DNA of 64,000 nt from Paenibacillus sp. OK003 (GCF_900109515.1 NZ_FOBD01000008.1:248001-312000), one strand, 5' to 3'; shown: positions 26,490-36,710, numbered from the stretch's first letter. Notes: generated by a model not told the origin, from the letters alone. Numbers and translations are program-made.

Positions 26490-28586
26490 TTAGGACTTGT
26501 CCCCATCCTTCGGTGTGTCCTCTACCATTTTGAACATACCTAACAATCCTTGTAATTGCTCTGCCATACTGTTCAGATGTGCTGAAGACGAAGCGATCTC
26601 CTCCACAGATGCCAGCTGTTCCTGAGAAGATGCCGAGACGGATTCCGTATTCGCAGCAGATTCTTGGGTCACAATCGAAATATCGTTCATTGCTTTGGCA
26701 ACGTGGGAAGCACCACTCTCCAATTGCTTCGTTGTTTCGGACAAATCATCCAGCGTATGAACAGCATCCTCTACAGCCTCCCGAATCTGTGCAAAGGATT
26801 GTCCAGACGTATTCACGGCCTGAATTCCGTCTCCAACCCTAGTCTGAGCTGCATTCATAGCGTTCAGGGCAGCATCCATATCCTGACGGATATTATGAAC
26901 GAGTTCACCGATCTGCGCAGCCGAGCTTCCCGATTCCTCTGCAAGCTTCCGCACCTCACCCGCTACGACTGCGAAGCCACGGCCAGCATCACCCGCTCTT
27001 GCCGCTTCAATGGAAGCGTTCAGAGCCAGCAGATTGGTCTGTTTCGAGATTGTGGCAATCACATCTACCATGCTGCCAATTTCAACGGACCGTGCATTCA
27101 GTGACTGAACCACTGTCGCCAGCTGTTCCACCGTCTCCTGAATGCTATTCATCTGCTCTACTGCCTGACCTGCAGCCTCATTACCTGAATAGGCCGCTCC
27201 GGATGTATGCCGCATATTCGTTGTAATGGATTGTACACGCTCAGACATCATGCGAACATCTTCGGCGATTTGCCTCATTTGTCCTGATCCATCGGTTACA
27301 CTCTTCACTTGCTGCTCGGCACCCTCGGCAAGTTCCTGAATTGCCATCGTTGAATGCTCAATAGCTTTGGTTGTTTGATCGGCACTAGCGGACAATTCCT
27401 GCGAGGAGGCAGATACCTGCTCTGTCGTTTCCTGCACACCCAGAATCATCATGCGCAGATTGTCGACCATCCGTTCAAAGTACTTCGCCAGATCGCCTAC
27501 CTCATCTTTGCGTCCTGTGTCCAATTTCACCGTCAGGTCGCCTTTACTTACAGCTCTGGCAGATTCCTGCAGACGTTTAATCGGACGCAACATGGAACGT
27601 GTAAACCAGATAATAAATATCAGAGTAAGTAATGTGGCAGCCAGGATAACGATGAGTGTAGCCATCCGAATGTCTTTACTTGCATTGGATACTTCACTTT
27701 TGAACATTGTGCCGCCAATCTTCCACCCGGTTTCTTCATTAGTAGAGAAAATCATGGTTTTGGGATCATCATTATAGATATAGCTGAACTCGCCTTCCTT
27801 GTTTTCATACATTGGATCCAGCGCTGTAGTTTGTTCTTGTGTACCAGCTTCCACGACTGGAGATACAATATAATTTTTCTCCGCATCCATGATGATGACA
27901 TACCCTTCCTTGCCAACCTTAATGGATGCCTGTTCTCGCAACTTTGTTAAATCCATGGAGAGACCTACGACACCCGATTGATCATCAAGCGTTTTGGAGA
28001 CAAAGACAACAGCAATACCGTCCGTATTCTTCGACACAGGTGAAACTACTGGAGTACCTGGCTTCTCCATTGCGAGCTTGTACCATTCTCGTTCCCGGGG
28101 ATCATAAGCGGACCCTTGTGAACTGCCCGCAGATTCCTTCCCACGGACCATGACTCCCTCTTTGGTTCCCACAAAGATATTTAAAGCATCCGGATGCAAT
28201 CCAAGATACTGTTTCAATTTCAGCTCAAGCTCAGGGCTTTCATTTTGCCCTTTAATCATGTCAGTCACAATCAGACTGGCAAAATAATTGATATCATGAA
28301 TCTTCGCATCCACATGTGTCCCAATGATTGAATTCGTTGTGTCTACACTTTGTTTGGCACTGTCCATCAGTTGGTCTTCCACCGTATGATCAGCGATAAT
28401 CAGCGTAACGATCCCAATGGCTAGACTCGGCAAGAGCAGAACCGCCAGGAAGGATACCAATAATTTGTTCCTTATGCTCCAGACGAAGCCTTTTTTCTTT
28501 TTGTTTTTCTTTTTTGGTTTATTATCTTTTGGCTTGGCTGACTTGCTTGCTGCCTTTTCTTGCTCATTCCCCCGAATGTTCCCCAT
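26490..28586 (-). CDS. Methyl-accepting chemotaxis protein with dCache sensor
   Basis: A 698-residue chemoreceptor. An unusual 35-residue cytoplasmic N-terminus is very rich in lysine (PKKKNKKKK). Then come a first helix near 42-65, an extracellular dCache sensor of about 250 residues ([26 protein letters not shown] is the second-messenger-like dCache signature), a second helix near 312-332, HAMP to about 385, and the signalling domain with [24 protein letters not shown] at the hairpin tip. No CheR-binding pentapeptide ends the protein. GGAGGGGG precedes the ATG. The ligand is unknown. Confidence 0.93.
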   Translation of the reverse strand: MGNIRGNEQEKAASKSAKPKDNKPKKKNKKKKGFVWSIRNKLLVSFLAVLLLPSLAIGIVTLIIADHTVEDQLMDSAKQSVDTTNSIIGTHVDAKIHDINYFASLIVTDMIKGQNESPELELKLKQYLGLHPDALNIFVGTKEGVMVRGKESAGSSQGSAYDPREREWYKLAMEKPGTPVVSPVSKNTDGIAVVFVSKTLDDQSGVVGLSMDLTKLREQASIKVGKEGYVIIMDAEKNYIVSPVVEAGTQEQTTALDPMYENKEGEFSYIYNDDPKTMIFSTNEETGWKIGGTMFKSEVSNASKDIRMATLIVILAATLLTLIFIIWFTRSMLRPIKRLQESARAVSKGDLTVKLDTGRKDEVGDLAKYFERMVDNLRMMILGVQETTEQVSASSQELSASADQTTKAIEHSTMAIQELAEGAEQQVKSVTDGSGQMRQIAEDVRMMSERVQSITTNMRHTSGAAYSGNEAAGQAVEQMNSIQETVEQLATVVQSLNARSVEIGSMVDVIATISKQTNLLALNASIEAARAGDAGRGFAVVAGEVRKLAEESGSSAAQIGELVHNIRQDMDAALNAMNAAQTRVGDGIQAVNTSGQSFAQIREAVEDAVHTLDDLSETTKQLESGASHVAKAMNDISIVTQESAANTESVSASSQEQLASVEEIASSSAHLNSMAEQLQGLLGMFKMVEDTPKDGDKS

Positions 28587-28709
28587 TTTGCTTCTCCCCC
28601 TCCAAATATAAATCTGCCCTTTTTCTTTTTTTATGTAGGACCTCTCTAATGTAAAGGCCTATCCTATATATCGGTTGGATGAGCGTATTTATAAATTTAC
28701 ATAGCATGT

Positions 28710-28744
28710 TAAACAAGCCACTCCGATTATGCGAAGTGACTTGT
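28710..28744 (-). terminator. Terminator after the EAL gene
   Basis: On the minus strand ACAAGTCACTTCG pairs with CGGAGTGGCTTGT around a six-base loop; only a short T-rich tract follows. It lies 25 bases past the stop codon. Confidence 0.6.
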
Positions 28745-28768
28745 TGGTACATCCATATTTTATTCCAT

Positions 28769-29812
28769 TCACGCAGAGGTTTTTCCGTAGGGACCTTGTG
28801 GCGGATATGCGGTTGGCTTACCAAAATAATATCCTTGTGCCAAATCAATACCCACGGATCGACAGAAATCAAATTCCTCGATTCGTTCAATGCCTTCGGC
28901 CAGTACTCGCCCGCCAAATCGACGCGACATCTCGACAATATCGATAATTTGCTGCTGCTTGTTCAAATCATGATCACAACGATCAATGAGACTCCGATCT
29001 ATTTTGACAAAATCCGGCTCCAGTCGATTCATGACTTCAATCGTCGAGAATCCGGCCCCCACATCATCCAAGGCAACTGACATACCATGAGAACGATACA
29101 CCTCAAAAATATGCTGCAAGATGGACATATGCTGAATCTGTTCCGTTTCCACCACTTCAAACACAAAATCCTTAGGGTCTAGCGAAAGACGTTCAATCGC
29201 TTCAAATGTGTGCGTCAGGCAATATTCGGGGTTATAGATGGAGGAAGGCAGAAAATTCACAAAACGTTTGACCCCATGCGGTAAAAGAACAGCACTCGTC
29301 TCAATGGCAGCAATACGTGCTGTCCGATCCAGAAAAGAATGCAATCCGGTATCCCGTGCAACTTCAAATAATTCATATGCACTGAAGGGTCTACCCTGTT
29401 CAGCAGGACGAAGTAAAAATTCAAATCCGATAATCTGCTCCGATGCATCTACGATCGGCTGCATATGACTGCTGAATTGGTGCTCCAGGATAACGGAAAC
29501 CAGATCCGCATGGTTGAGGCGCGCTTCCTGCATGGAGAGACTGATCCAGCTATCCGCATCTGCCTGACCATACAGTGGAGCGACCTGAACCGTTAACTTA
29601 TCCGGCAGGGTCGATTCAATCTTCCGAATATCCTCAATACATTGCTGTGCAGATTCAAGATTCAAAAAATGCATCCAGACGAGTTCATCCGAATGTTCGA
29701 CATGTCTTCCCTGCATATGCAGTGCTTCCAGCAAAGCGGGGGAGATGGGACGCATATACAGGGTACCTTGATCCTCTATAGGATGAATTGGACTGCAGCC
29801 ACTGCAATTCAT
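28769..29812 (-). CDS. EAL-domain cyclic-di-GMP phosphodiesterase-like protein
   Basis: A cytoplasmic protein of 347 residues. The N-terminal 95 residues have no recognised domain and begin MNCSGCSPIHP, with a CxxC pair that could bind metal. The EAL domain follows: GFEFLLRP replaces the usual EALLR, with Ala changed to Phe. The other catalytic positions are kept: the Asn in RFVNFLP, Glu in FEVVETE, the two Asp in LDDVGAGFS, Lys in VKIDRSLI, Glu in LAEGIE and Gln in AQGYYFGKP. Hydrolysis of c-di-GMP is therefore likely. No GGDEF domain is present. It sits between the chemoreceptor and the nucleotidase gene. Confidence 0.87.
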   Translation of the reverse strand: MNCSGCSPIHPIEDQGTLYMRPISPALLEALHMQGRHVEHSDELVWMHFLNLESAQQCIEDIRKIESTLPDKLTVQVAPLYGQADADSWISLSMQEARLNHADLVSVILEHQFSSHMQPIVDASEQIIGFEFLLRPAEQGRPFSAYELFEVARDTGLHSFLDRTARIAAIETSAVLLPHGVKRFVNFLPSSIYNPEYCLTHTFEAIERLSLDPKDFVFEVVETEQIQHMSILQHIFEVYRSHGMSVALDDVGAGFSTIEVMNRLEPDFVKIDRSLIDRCDHDLNKQQQIIDIVEMSRRFGGRVLAEGIERIEEFDFCRSVGIDLAQGYYFGKPTAYPPQGPYGKTSA

Positions 29813-29973
29813 GTAGAACCCCCTTGCCAGTTTGTGATTCTATCTCATTAATGTTTACTGGTATATACCCAAAGTTTGTAAATATTATAGCATGGGTATT
29901 GAAATTTATCTCTACTGTTTTGATGACTTCAACTATGACGGTTACTGATACAATAACGTATCAGCATAGCATG

Positions 29974-30006
29974 AAAAAGACCGACAGTCTGATGACTGTC
30001 GGTCTT
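29974..30006. terminator. Terminator after the nucleotidase gene
   Basis: AAAGACCGACAGTC pairs with GACTGTCGGTCTT with a four-base loop. T residues follow on the minus strand, 20 bases past the stop of the nucleotidase gene. Confidence 0.88.
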
Positions 30007-30025
30007 CATTTACCGCTAATTAATC

Positions 30026-32284
30026 TTAAGAAGCGGGAATTACGATTTTCTGTCCAACTTTAAGATTGTGCACATTTGTAATTTTGTTTGCGGAAACCAG
30101 CTTGCGCCAGTCCACACCATATTTCAAGCCGATGCGGTAAAGGTTATCTCCTTTTTTCACTACATATACCACTTTGCCGCCTGTTGGTTTCTCAGGTTGT
30201 GGCTTGGTTGTAGGTTTAGTTGGAGTTGGGTCTGGCTTCGTAGGCGTTGGAGCAGGTTCCACACCTGTTTCTGGAGTCGTTGTTGCTTCTCCTGTCAATT
30301 TCAAGCCATACTCAGCAAAACCGTCTTTGTTTGTCCCAATGAAGGACATCGCCGGGTTCGCTTCAACCAATGCTTTGGCATCTGGGGAAGACGCGAACAC
30401 CACTTCAAGATCGTTAAGTGCAGCTGCTGTTACACCTGCAGAAGGCTTAATTGGCGCAAGCGACCAGTTGCCATCTGCTGCCGGGTTAATCGTTTTGTTC
30501 TCACGGATGTAATCAATGATCACTTGACGGTTCTCATCCGGTGCAGCCAAGACGATCCGTTTACCGTCCGGGTTAGCCAGTTTGGATGAAGAAGCACGAT
30601 AGTTATTCGTTGCCACGATGAATTTTTGTGCTGGATCAACCGGTTTACCATTGAAGCTCAGGTCTTTAATCCGGTTAGCGGATGCATTTACAATCGTTGC
30701 TTTGCTATCGTATTTCGCTGGTTGAGTTACATCGATTTGGTACGTAACACCATCGATAACGTCGAAGTTATACGTTGGGAAGTCCATATTGACCAACTGT
30801 TGCTTTCCACCTTTTGCCGGATCGATCTGGTTAAATTGGCCAGCAGACCATTCCAACCATTCTTTCAGCTCAGCGCCATTAACCAACACGGCATGTACCG
30901 TATTTGGATACACGTACAAGTCAGCTACGTTTTTGATCGCAATGGTGCCTTTAGGGATATTCGTGTAATACGAAGCACCTGAACGTCCGCCTGCTTTGAA
31001 CGGAGCTCCTGCAGACAAGACTGGAATATCTTCATATTCTGTTCCTTGCATATGTTTTTCAACATACCATTTCTGTGCATTGGTTACGATCTGAATGGAT
31101 GGATCATCCTGAACCAGTGCAAAGAAGCTGTTGATTGGAGCTGTCGTTTCGCCGACTGGGCCACGCACATACTCAAGCGTACCTTCATGTTCGTCATGAA
31201 CAGCATCAACGATCTCTTGATCAGCATCTACCAGAGCTTTTTTGTTGGCTGTGTCATAGATTGGGCGTGCCTCCACTTTGGAGTCTGCCACTTTCCATTT
31301 GCCGTCTACCAGTTCCAGATCCAGATCGATAATTCCAAGGTGGTCACCCCAGAAACCTGGCTCTACAGCAGGAACGCCATTGATTGTACCTTTTTCAAGG
31401 TCTACACCTTTTTTACCGGCAAAATCAGCGCTCGGGAATACTTTGTGGGCATGTCCGAACAGAATGGCATTAATGCCTTCAACCTGGCTCAGATACAATA
31501 CCGAGTTTTCCATCAGATCCGTTTGCGGAATATCTTCAAAACCGGAGTGAGGAATAGCCACAATAATGTCGGCACCTTCAGCTTTCATTTTAGGAATAAA
31601 TTTTTTCGCAGTAGCGATAATGTCTTTGGCAATGACTTTGCCTTCCAGATTAGCGCTGTCCCACTGCATAACTTGTGGTGGTACAAATCCGATAACACCC
31701 ACCTTGATGGTGTGCTCTTTGCCGCTCTCGTCGGTCACTTTTTTGTCTAGAATTTTATACGGGGTAAAATAGTTCTTGTCATTCGTCTCATCGTCGTCAC
31801 CGTCATCTACATATACGTTGGCATTGATGTAAGGGAAGTTTGCACCTTCCAGCGTCATGTCAAGGAAATCCAAACCATAGTTAAACTCATGGTTACCGAT
31901 GTTTCCTGCATCATAATCGAGCAGGTTCATCGCTTTATATACAGGGTGAGTCTCACCCTTTTTGAGTGGATCAATCTTCGCTACATAATCCCCGAGCGGG
32001 TTACCCTGGATCAGGTCACCGTTGTCGAACAGCAAGCTGTTCTTCGCTTCGTCACGGGCTTTTTTGATCAGCGTAGCTGTCTTCGCCAGACCATACTGGT
32101 CTGTCTCTTTGTCGGAATAGTAGTCATAGTTAATCAGGTTGTCGTGAATGTCCGTTGTTTCCATGATCCGCAATTTAACCTTGGTAGCGTCCGCAGCCGA
32201 TACAGGTACCGGAAATACCGCAAGCACGTTTAATGCAACCAAAGCGGCAGTCAGGCTTGATAATACTTTTTTACTCTTTCTCAA
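30026..32284 (-). CDS. Secreted 2',3'-cyclic-nucleotide phosphodiesterase/nucleotidase with LysM
   Basis: A 752-residue exported enzyme that releases phosphate and nucleosides from nucleotides outside the cell. Seen: a signal peptide ending near AAD (residue 31), the metallophosphatase landmarks METTDIHDNL near 41, GDLIQGNPLGDY near 95, GNIGNHEFNYGLDF near 137, AIPHSGFED and FGHAHKVFP, then the 5'-nucleotidase C-terminal domain (GRSGASYYTNIPKG, ATNNYRASS). A Pro/Thr-rich linker leads to a single C-terminal LysM (VVKKGDNLYRIGLKYGVDWRKLVSANKI) that should anchor it to peptidoglycan. The start is a TTG after GGAGGGG. Its role fits the neighbouring phosphate economy, though no convincing Pho box was found. 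Confidence 0.92.
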   Translation of the reverse strand: MRKSKKVLSSLTAALVALNVLAVFPVPVSAADATKVKLRIMETTDIHDNLINYDYYSDKETDQYGLAKTATLIKKARDEAKNSLLFDNGDLIQGNPLGDYVAKIDPLKKGETHPVYKAMNLLDYDAGNIGNHEFNYGLDFLDMTLEGANFPYINANVYVDDGDDDETNDKNYFTPYKILDKKVTDESGKEHTIKVGVIGFVPPQVMQWDSANLEGKVIAKDIIATAKKFIPKMKAEGADIIVAIPHSGFEDIPQTDLMENSVLYLSQVEGINAILFGHAHKVFPSADFAGKKGVDLEKGTINGVPAVEPGFWGDHLGIIDLDLELVDGKWKVADSKVEARPIYDTANKKALVDADQEIVDAVHDEHEGTLEYVRGPVGETTAPINSFFALVQDDPSIQIVTNAQKWYVEKHMQGTEYEDIPVLSAGAPFKAGGRSGASYYTNIPKGTIAIKNVADLYVYPNTVHAVLVNGAELKEWLEWSAGQFNQIDPAKGGKQQLVNMDFPTYNFDVIDGVTYQIDVTQPAKYDSKATIVNASANRIKDLSFNGKPVDPAQKFIVATNNYRASSSKLANPDGKRIVLAAPDENRQVIIDYIRENKTINPAADGNWSLAPIKPSAGVTAAALNDLEVVFASSPDAKALVEANPAMSFIGTNKDGFAEYGLKLTGEATTTPETGVEPAPTPTKPDPTPTKPTTKPQPEKPTGGKVVYVVKKGDNLYRIGLKYGVDWRKLVSANKITNVHNLKVGQKIVIPAS

Positions 32285-32761
32285 AATAACCCCTCCCGGT
32301 TATGTACATTGAATCATGCATTAGTGAGCAAACGAATAAGCGCAGAAATGCGAAAGATCTCATGGGTTGTGCGTACTGATTTTCTGATCCTATAGTTCAG
32401 AATTCCAGGTTAGTTTATCTCACATGAACATCTATTCATATCTGTGCGTATCGTTTACATTCCAAATCATAACGCAATGTTCGGCCATTGAAAAGCATTA
32501 TTTTTTACGTTATCCGCACATACCTGCCCCAGTTTACAATAACATGCGTGATTTCGACATATTTTGCATGTTTTTGGATGAAAATAGTTTACTTACGCTG
32601 TTAAAAACGTATATTACATGTGTCTTACATCTATATCCATATTAGCTGAATCGATTCATATTCAAAAAACCGTGAAGCCATCTGGCGTTCACGGTTAGCT
32701 ATATCTTTTCCAAATCGTTGGCATGGCCTTCGACTCAGAAAAGGTGATTTTCAATATCAAA
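32285..32761. other. Intergenic region upstream of the nucleotidase gene
   Basis: About 480 AT-rich bases that contain the nucleotidase leader and the terminator of the PNPOx-like gene. A 73-codon frame on the plus strand lacks a ribosome binding site and family features. Two TTACA hexamers with 11-base spacing at 32613-32629 are oriented away from any plus-strand gene. Confidence 0.35.
32664..32696 (-). terminator. Terminator after the PNPOx-like gene
   Basis: On the minus strand AACCGTGAA pairs with TTCACGGTT and six T residues follow, 65 bases beyond the stop codon. Confidence 0.85.
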
Positions 32762-33178
32762 TTACTGCTCCCACACCTGATGCTCATGATCCTTGCCAGT
32801 GTATTCAATCCGATTCGGGGTAATGTCCAGAATGACATAATTGGGATCGTTTGGGCCGTCAAACCAAGCTTTTAGTTCATCATTCCATACCTGTTCCCGC
32901 AAACCTTCATTTTTCGTCACTTCGCATGTTCCTTCAATCTCGACCACTTCCTTGGAGCCTCCCGCTTCATAACCTAGCAAAAGGCTGACGTTCGGATTAT
33001 TCTCCAACTCCTCTACCTTGTGTGTACGGCGGTTGGTCGCTAGATGAATGTTCATTCCATCGTTGAAAAGCGCCATATAGCGGGATTTCGGTTTACCGTT
33101 CTCCACCGTGGAGAAACTGCAAAAAGGGTTGTTTTCCAATGCTTTTACAATGTTTTGTTCCAATTCAGTCTGGTTCAT
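32762..33178 (-). CDS. Pyridoxamine 5'-phosphate oxidase-family protein
   Basis: A 138-residue split-barrel flavin-binding protein of the general stress protein 26 type. Seen: CSFSTVENGKPKSRYMALFNDGMNIHLATNRRTHKVEELENNPNVSLLLGY, the typical FMN-binding half, and a C-terminal VILDITPNRIEY strand. Members bind FMN or related cofactors and are often linked to stress, but true pyridoxamine oxidation is unlikely for such short proteins. AAAGGAGC precedes the ATG. Confidence 0.82.
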   Translation of the reverse strand: MNQTELEQNIVKALENNPFCSFSTVENGKPKSRYMALFNDGMNIHLATNRRTHKVEELENNPNVSLLLGYEAGGSKEVVEIEGTCEVTKNEGLREQVWNDELKAWFDGPNDPNYVILDITPNRIEYTGKDHEHQVWEQ

Positions 33179-33209
33179 GGGACATGCTCCTTTCGATTTG
33201 GGGGAATAT

Positions 33210-33530
33210 TTGAAGAACGTTGTAGTCGACCGTTACGGGTACGGATCGTTCTTTCGATCGCTGTTGTCTCGCAGACGATTTACACTGACACTACGAAGAC
33301 AGAACAACCTTCCAATCGCTGTTATCCCCAGATTTTTTTGATTCCCTTTTCTCAAGGGAAAATCCGGTGATAAAGGCGAACGCTTTGCTTTTTCAGGTTT
33401 CTTCTGTCCTCTCCGTTATCGTGTAAATGTTTAATTCAACGGATATATAAGTGAAAATCTAGGATGCAAGCGAACGCTTCGCTTCTTCAGAATCGATTCC
33501 GTCCCCTTCACTACTTCCATTGTTCTTCAA
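33210..33530 (+). repeat. Structured intergenic repeat, copy B outer (type I), interrupted
   Basis: The outer element ends with perfect 9-base inverted repeats, TTGAAGAAC (33210-33218) and GTTCTTCAA (33522-33530). Its left half contains TACGGATCGTTCTTTCGATC and the right half GCGAACGCTTCGCTTCTTCA, matching copy A. Between them sits a complete type II copy at 33279-33427. Part of the core around the insertion point is missing or altered. This is the clearest sign that the elements can move or be inserted. Confidence 0.8.
33279..33427 (+). repeat. Structured intergenic repeat, copy B2 (type II), nested in copy B
   Basis: Bounded by TTTACAC and GTGTAAA. Inner arms GACAGAA and TTCTGTC pair, and the core TCGC-TG-TTATC matches GATAA-AG-GCGA. 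It closely resembles the copies at 42.3 and 53.2 kb in arms, core and length (149 bases). No direct target duplication is evident at its borders. Confidence 0.85.
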
Positions 33531-33688
33531 CATTAGGGTAGATAAGCTAAAATCTCAAAGATAAGCATACTTGATTGCCTATCTCTGATCTCTTCGCTTA
33601 TATCACATTGTTGTATATAAGCCTGTACTTATAGTGTACCCACCTCATCTATGGTGAATCCATGAACTCGTTCGTAAACGTGACAGTT

Positions 33689-34147
33689 TTAATTCAAATC
33701 TCCAAGATAAATGCGTGATGAATTCTTATTCTGCAACAACTCACCAATTGTTTTTGGATATAAACGAACCTTGGACAGCTCATCGAGAGGAATCCATTCT
33801 ACGGCTACCTGATGGTCGTCTGGGCTGGAGCCTTCAAAGATCGTAGCTTGCGAATCAATTAATTTACATTCAAAATAAAATTCAACCTGGTGGACATCGG
33901 CATCCCACTCGGCAAATTCATGGTTTTTTCCGATATACTCCCGGATATGCAGCAGTTCTCCCACAGTCACCGCCTGTCCAATCTCCTCCAGACATTCACG
34001 GGCAACGGCATCCTTGAGTTCTTCGCCTTTCTCCTGTCCTCCGCCAGGGAAAACATAAGCGTCCCCATATTGATCCTCCAACCGGATCACCAGCAAACGT
34101 CCATCCTGTACAATAACAGCCTTCGCCGAATTACGTATCGGTTTCAT
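33689..34147 (-). CDS. Nudix hydrolase
   Basis: A 152-residue pyrophosphohydrolase acting on nucleoside diphosphates linked to another group. The Nudix box runs from GGGQEKGEELKDAVARECLEEIGQ near residue 33, with the metal-binding REcLEE core intact. The C-terminal half has a beta strand layout typical of MutT-like proteins. The substrate is unpredictable. GTAAGGAG lies about 13 bases before the ATG, a slightly long spacing. Confidence 0.87.
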   Translation of the reverse strand: MKPIRNSAKAVIVQDGRLLVIRLEDQYGDAYVFPGGGQEKGEELKDAVARECLEEIGQAVTVGELLHIREYIGKNHEFAEWDADVHQVEFYFECKLIDSQATIFEGSSPDDHQVAVEWIPLDELSKVRLYPKTIGELLQNKNSSRIYLGDLN

Positions 34148-34210
34148 GCTCTACTTTCACTCCTTACAAACTCGTATAGTTCGACCTCTGGCCCTCGGAT
34201 ACTATAGCAT

Positions 34211-34978
34211 TCATCTAGCATCTCCAGGTGCAGACAGGGTAACTCCCTCAAATTCAAGCAACGTACGTATCTCTTGAGCAAATGCAAGGGCATGAGCTCC
34301 GTCGCCGTGGATGCAAATGGTCTCTGCCTTTATGGATACAGGTGTACCTTCCGTCGACACAACGATTCCCTCTTTCACCATGCGCAGCACTTGAGCAAGA
34401 GCTTGTTCGGTCTGCTGAATGACAGCCCCGGGCTGACTGCGCGGTGTTAGAGTCCCATCCGGTCCGTAGGTTCGATCTGCAAAAACTTCACTGACACTGC
34501 GCAGTCCAATGCGATCTGCTGCCTGTATCAGCGCACTGCCGGCCAGGCCATAGAGATACAGTTCCGGTTGTACTCTATAGATCGCCTCGGCGATTCCCTC
34601 AGCGAGACGATCATCTTCAGCAGCCATGTTATACAAGGCTCCATGAGGTTTCACATGATGCATACGCCCCCCGTATGAACGGACAAAAGCATCCAGCGCA
34701 CCAATCTGATACACAACCATGTCATAGGCTTCCCGTGGTGTAATATCCATACGTCTTCTGCCAAAACCCTGCAAATCCGGCAGACCGGGATGGGCGCCGA
34801 TGGCAACCTGATGCTCTAATGCTTGCTGTACGGTTTGCCGCATCGTTGCCGGGTCACCCGCATGAAATCCACAAGCGATGTTGGCTGAAGTGATTAGCGG
34901 CAGAATCGACTCATCCGACGTCATCCGGTACACCCCGTAACTTTCGCCAAGGTCACAGTTGATATCCACCGTGTTCAT
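34211..34978 (-). CDS. pxpA: 5-oxoprolinase subunit A (LamB/YcsF family)
   Basis: With PxpB and PxpC, hydrolyses 5-oxoproline to glutamate using ATP, removing a damage product of glutamine and glutamate. Seen: [14 protein letters not shown] at the N-terminus, the metal-site segment [13 protein letters not shown] near residue 40, [15 protein letters not shown] near 78, and VKPHGALYN near 116. The ATG at 34978 is chosen: GGGGGA lies 7 bases upstream and it overlaps the pxpC stop as TAATG. The length of 255 residues is typical. It is last of the pxpBCA operon. Confidence 0.94.
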   Translation of the reverse strand: MNTVDINCDLGESYGVYRMTSDESILPLITSANIACGFHAGDPATMRQTVQQALEHQVAIGAHPGLPDLQGFGRRRMDITPREAYDMVVYQIGALDAFVRSYGGRMHHVKPHGALYNMAAEDDRLAEGIAEAIYRVQPELYLYGLAGSALIQAADRIGLRSVSEVFADRTYGPDGTLTPRSQPGAVIQQTEQALAQVLRMVKEGIVVSTEGTPVSIKAETICIHGDGAHALAFAQEIRTLLEFEGVTLSAPGDAR

Positions 34979-36003
34979 TAATGGTCCCCCATTTCTGCCA
35001 ATCTCCTGCGAATCAGCTGATCGGTTAGCCGCCACTCCAACTCCTGCTCCAGGAATAGCTGCTGTGCTTCTTCATATGTAATCCGATCAAAAGCAACCCG
35101 TGCCCCCGGCCTAGCCTGAGCCAGTATCGGCAAATCTACTCGGGCTACCTGTGCGATCACAGGATAGCCCCCGATCGTCTGATGATCCGCCATCAATATG
35201 ATGGGCTGACCATCTGCTGGCACCTGAACTGTGCCATAGGTGACGGCTTCGGACAGCCGATCCATCGGTTGAACGAGTTCTAGCTTTGCACCCTCCAATC
35301 GATAACCCATCCGATCCGATTGAGGAGAGATCACATATCGTTCTTTATGGAATCGTTCCAGACTATCTTCATTAAACGCTGCACTGTCTTTGCCCGGCAT
35401 GACACGAATAACAGGTTCAGCATGGTAGGCGGGCCATTCCCTGCTGGACAAATACCAGGCAGGTGCATGCATCCGCCAGTTATTCTTTTCAGCTTCTACA
35501 ATCAATCCATGCAACGCCGCTTGCGCTTCACGAGAAGCTTCCCCCACAGACAACCTGTCTCCCACCTTCAAGGCACGTCCTTTAAACCCACCAAAACCTG
35601 TCTTGAGATCCGTGCTGCGACTGCCCATGATCTCAGGTACCACGATTCCACCAGCAATCGCCATATAAGACCGCAAACCGGAACGGCATCGTCCAAATTT
35701 CAGCACACTTCCAGCAAGCAACACGACCGGACACCATAGTGGAACAGACAGACCATCCACAGTTGCTGTCAGATCCGCACCACATAAAGAGATCAGCCGA
35801 TTTTCATGGAATCGAAGCTCCGGTCCCGTCATCGTCATCTCCAGCACAGCTGCATCGCGGGAATTCCCAACCAATGCATTGGCTGCTATGGCCGCAAAGG
35901 TATCCATAACCCCGCCCGGATGAATTCCATACCGGCGAAATCCCATTCTCCCTTCGTCCTGAACGGTGGATAACAAACCTGGGCGAATGACTTCAATACT
36001 CAT
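34978..36003 (-). CDS. pxpC: 5-oxoprolinase subunit C (carboxyltransferase-domain family)
   Basis: A 341-residue partner of PxpB. Seen: [45 protein letters not shown] at the N-terminus, [21 protein letters not shown], and [33 protein letters not shown], all conserved in the biotin-dependent carboxyltransferase-like family, now known as PxpC. The ATG at 36003 is chosen because GGAGGG is 7 bases upstream and it overlaps the pxpB stop by 4 bases; a longer in-frame start would extend into pxpB. Confidence 0.93.
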   Translation of the reverse strand: MSIEVIRPGLLSTVQDEGRMGFRRYGIHPGGVMDTFAAIAANALVGNSRDAAVLEMTMTGPELRFHENRLISLCGADLTATVDGLSVPLWCPVVLLAGSVLKFGRCRSGLRSYMAIAGGIVVPEIMGSRSTDLKTGFGGFKGRALKVGDRLSVGEASREAQAALHGLIVEAEKNNWRMHAPAWYLSSREWPAYHAEPVIRVMPGKDSAAFNEDSLERFHKERYVISPQSDRMGYRLEGAKLELVQPMDRLSEAVTYGTVQVPADGQPIILMADHQTIGGYPVIAQVARVDLPILAQARPGARVAFDRITYEEAQQLFLEQELEWRLTDQLIRRRLAEMGDH

Positions 36004-36710
36004 CGTTCGCCCTCCTTTTGTTCCAGATACTCCTGAAGTGAAATCGATGCAAAACGAACCCGATCCCCTGCTGCCAGAAGGCTTGGTAGATTTTCCATCG
36101 GACGAAATAGCGCCAGCGGTGTGCGGCCGATACATTGCCATCCGCCGGGAGTCGTCACCGGATAAACTCCCGTTTGTTTGCCACCAATGCCCACCGTTCC
36201 CGCCTCAACTCGAAGCCGAGGTGTAGGTCGTCTGGGCGTGGCGATCTTCTCCGATAATCCGCCCAGATAAGGAAAACCCGGCGCGAATCCGATCATGTGA
36301 ACCAGGTAATCTCCGGATGTATGAATAGCTATGACCTCATCTGGCGTAAGCCCATGTTCAGTAGCGACATATTCCAGATCAGGACCCAATTCACCACCAT
36401 AACATACGGGAATAATGATCGTTCTGGGTTCAGCCAGCGTTGCCACTTGCATCTTGTTCAACTCATGAAGCAGCCTTCCGCATACCTCGTGGTACGGGGA
36501 AATCAACGGATCATAGAATAGCGTTACCGATGCAAACGAAGGTAACCACTCCAAGATGCCCGGTAGTTGGCTCTTTTCCAGCAAAGTACATACCGACATC
36601 ACCCTCCGGTGCACCGCTTCGGATATCGCGTCCCCACAACGGATCATAACCCCTGTTTCGCCCAAAGGAGACAGCACATCCTCAGTCCATGAATACGACA
36701 GTTCAGTCAT
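36000..36710 (-). CDS. pxpB: 5-oxoprolinase subunit B (KipI family)
   Basis: A 236-residue protein of the family that includes the kinase inhibitor KipI. Seen: PLGETGVMIRCGDAISEAVHRRV near the N-terminus, PVCYGGELGPDLEYVATEHGL near residue 103, MIGFAPGFPYLGGLSEKIATPRR near 139, and VGIGGKQTGVYPVTTPGGWQCIGRTPL near 170. In this order with PxpC and PxpA it is the 5-oxoprolinase subunit rather than a KipI regulator. GGAGGG precedes the ATG. It starts the pxpBCA operon. Confidence 0.93.
   Translation of the reverse strand: MTELSYSWTEDVLSPLGETGVMIRCGDAISEAVHRRVMSVCTLLEKSQLPGILEWLPSFASVTLFYDPLISPYHEVCGRLLHELNKMQVATLAEPRTIIIPVCYGGELGPDLEYVATEHGLTPDEVIAIHTSGDYLVHMIGFAPGFPYLGGLSEKIATPRRPTPRLRVEAGTVGIGGKQTGVYPVTTPGGWQCIGRTPLALFRPMENLPSLLAAGDRVRFASISLQEYLEQKEGER

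Noticed and set aside
31046..31750. Long open frame on the plus strand opposite the nucleotidase gene
   Set aside because: Antisense shadow of the nucleotidase coding frame; the translated sequence shows no domain.
32613..32629. Two TTACA hexamers with 11-base spacing, Pho-box-like
   Set aside because: They face the plus strand, where no gene starts, and lie over 300 bases from the nucleotidase start.
32424..32645. 73-codon plus-strand frame upstream of the nucleotidase gene
   Set aside because: Lacks a ribosome binding site and shows a random, Cys/Tyr/Phe-rich composition typical of AT-rich non-coding DNA.
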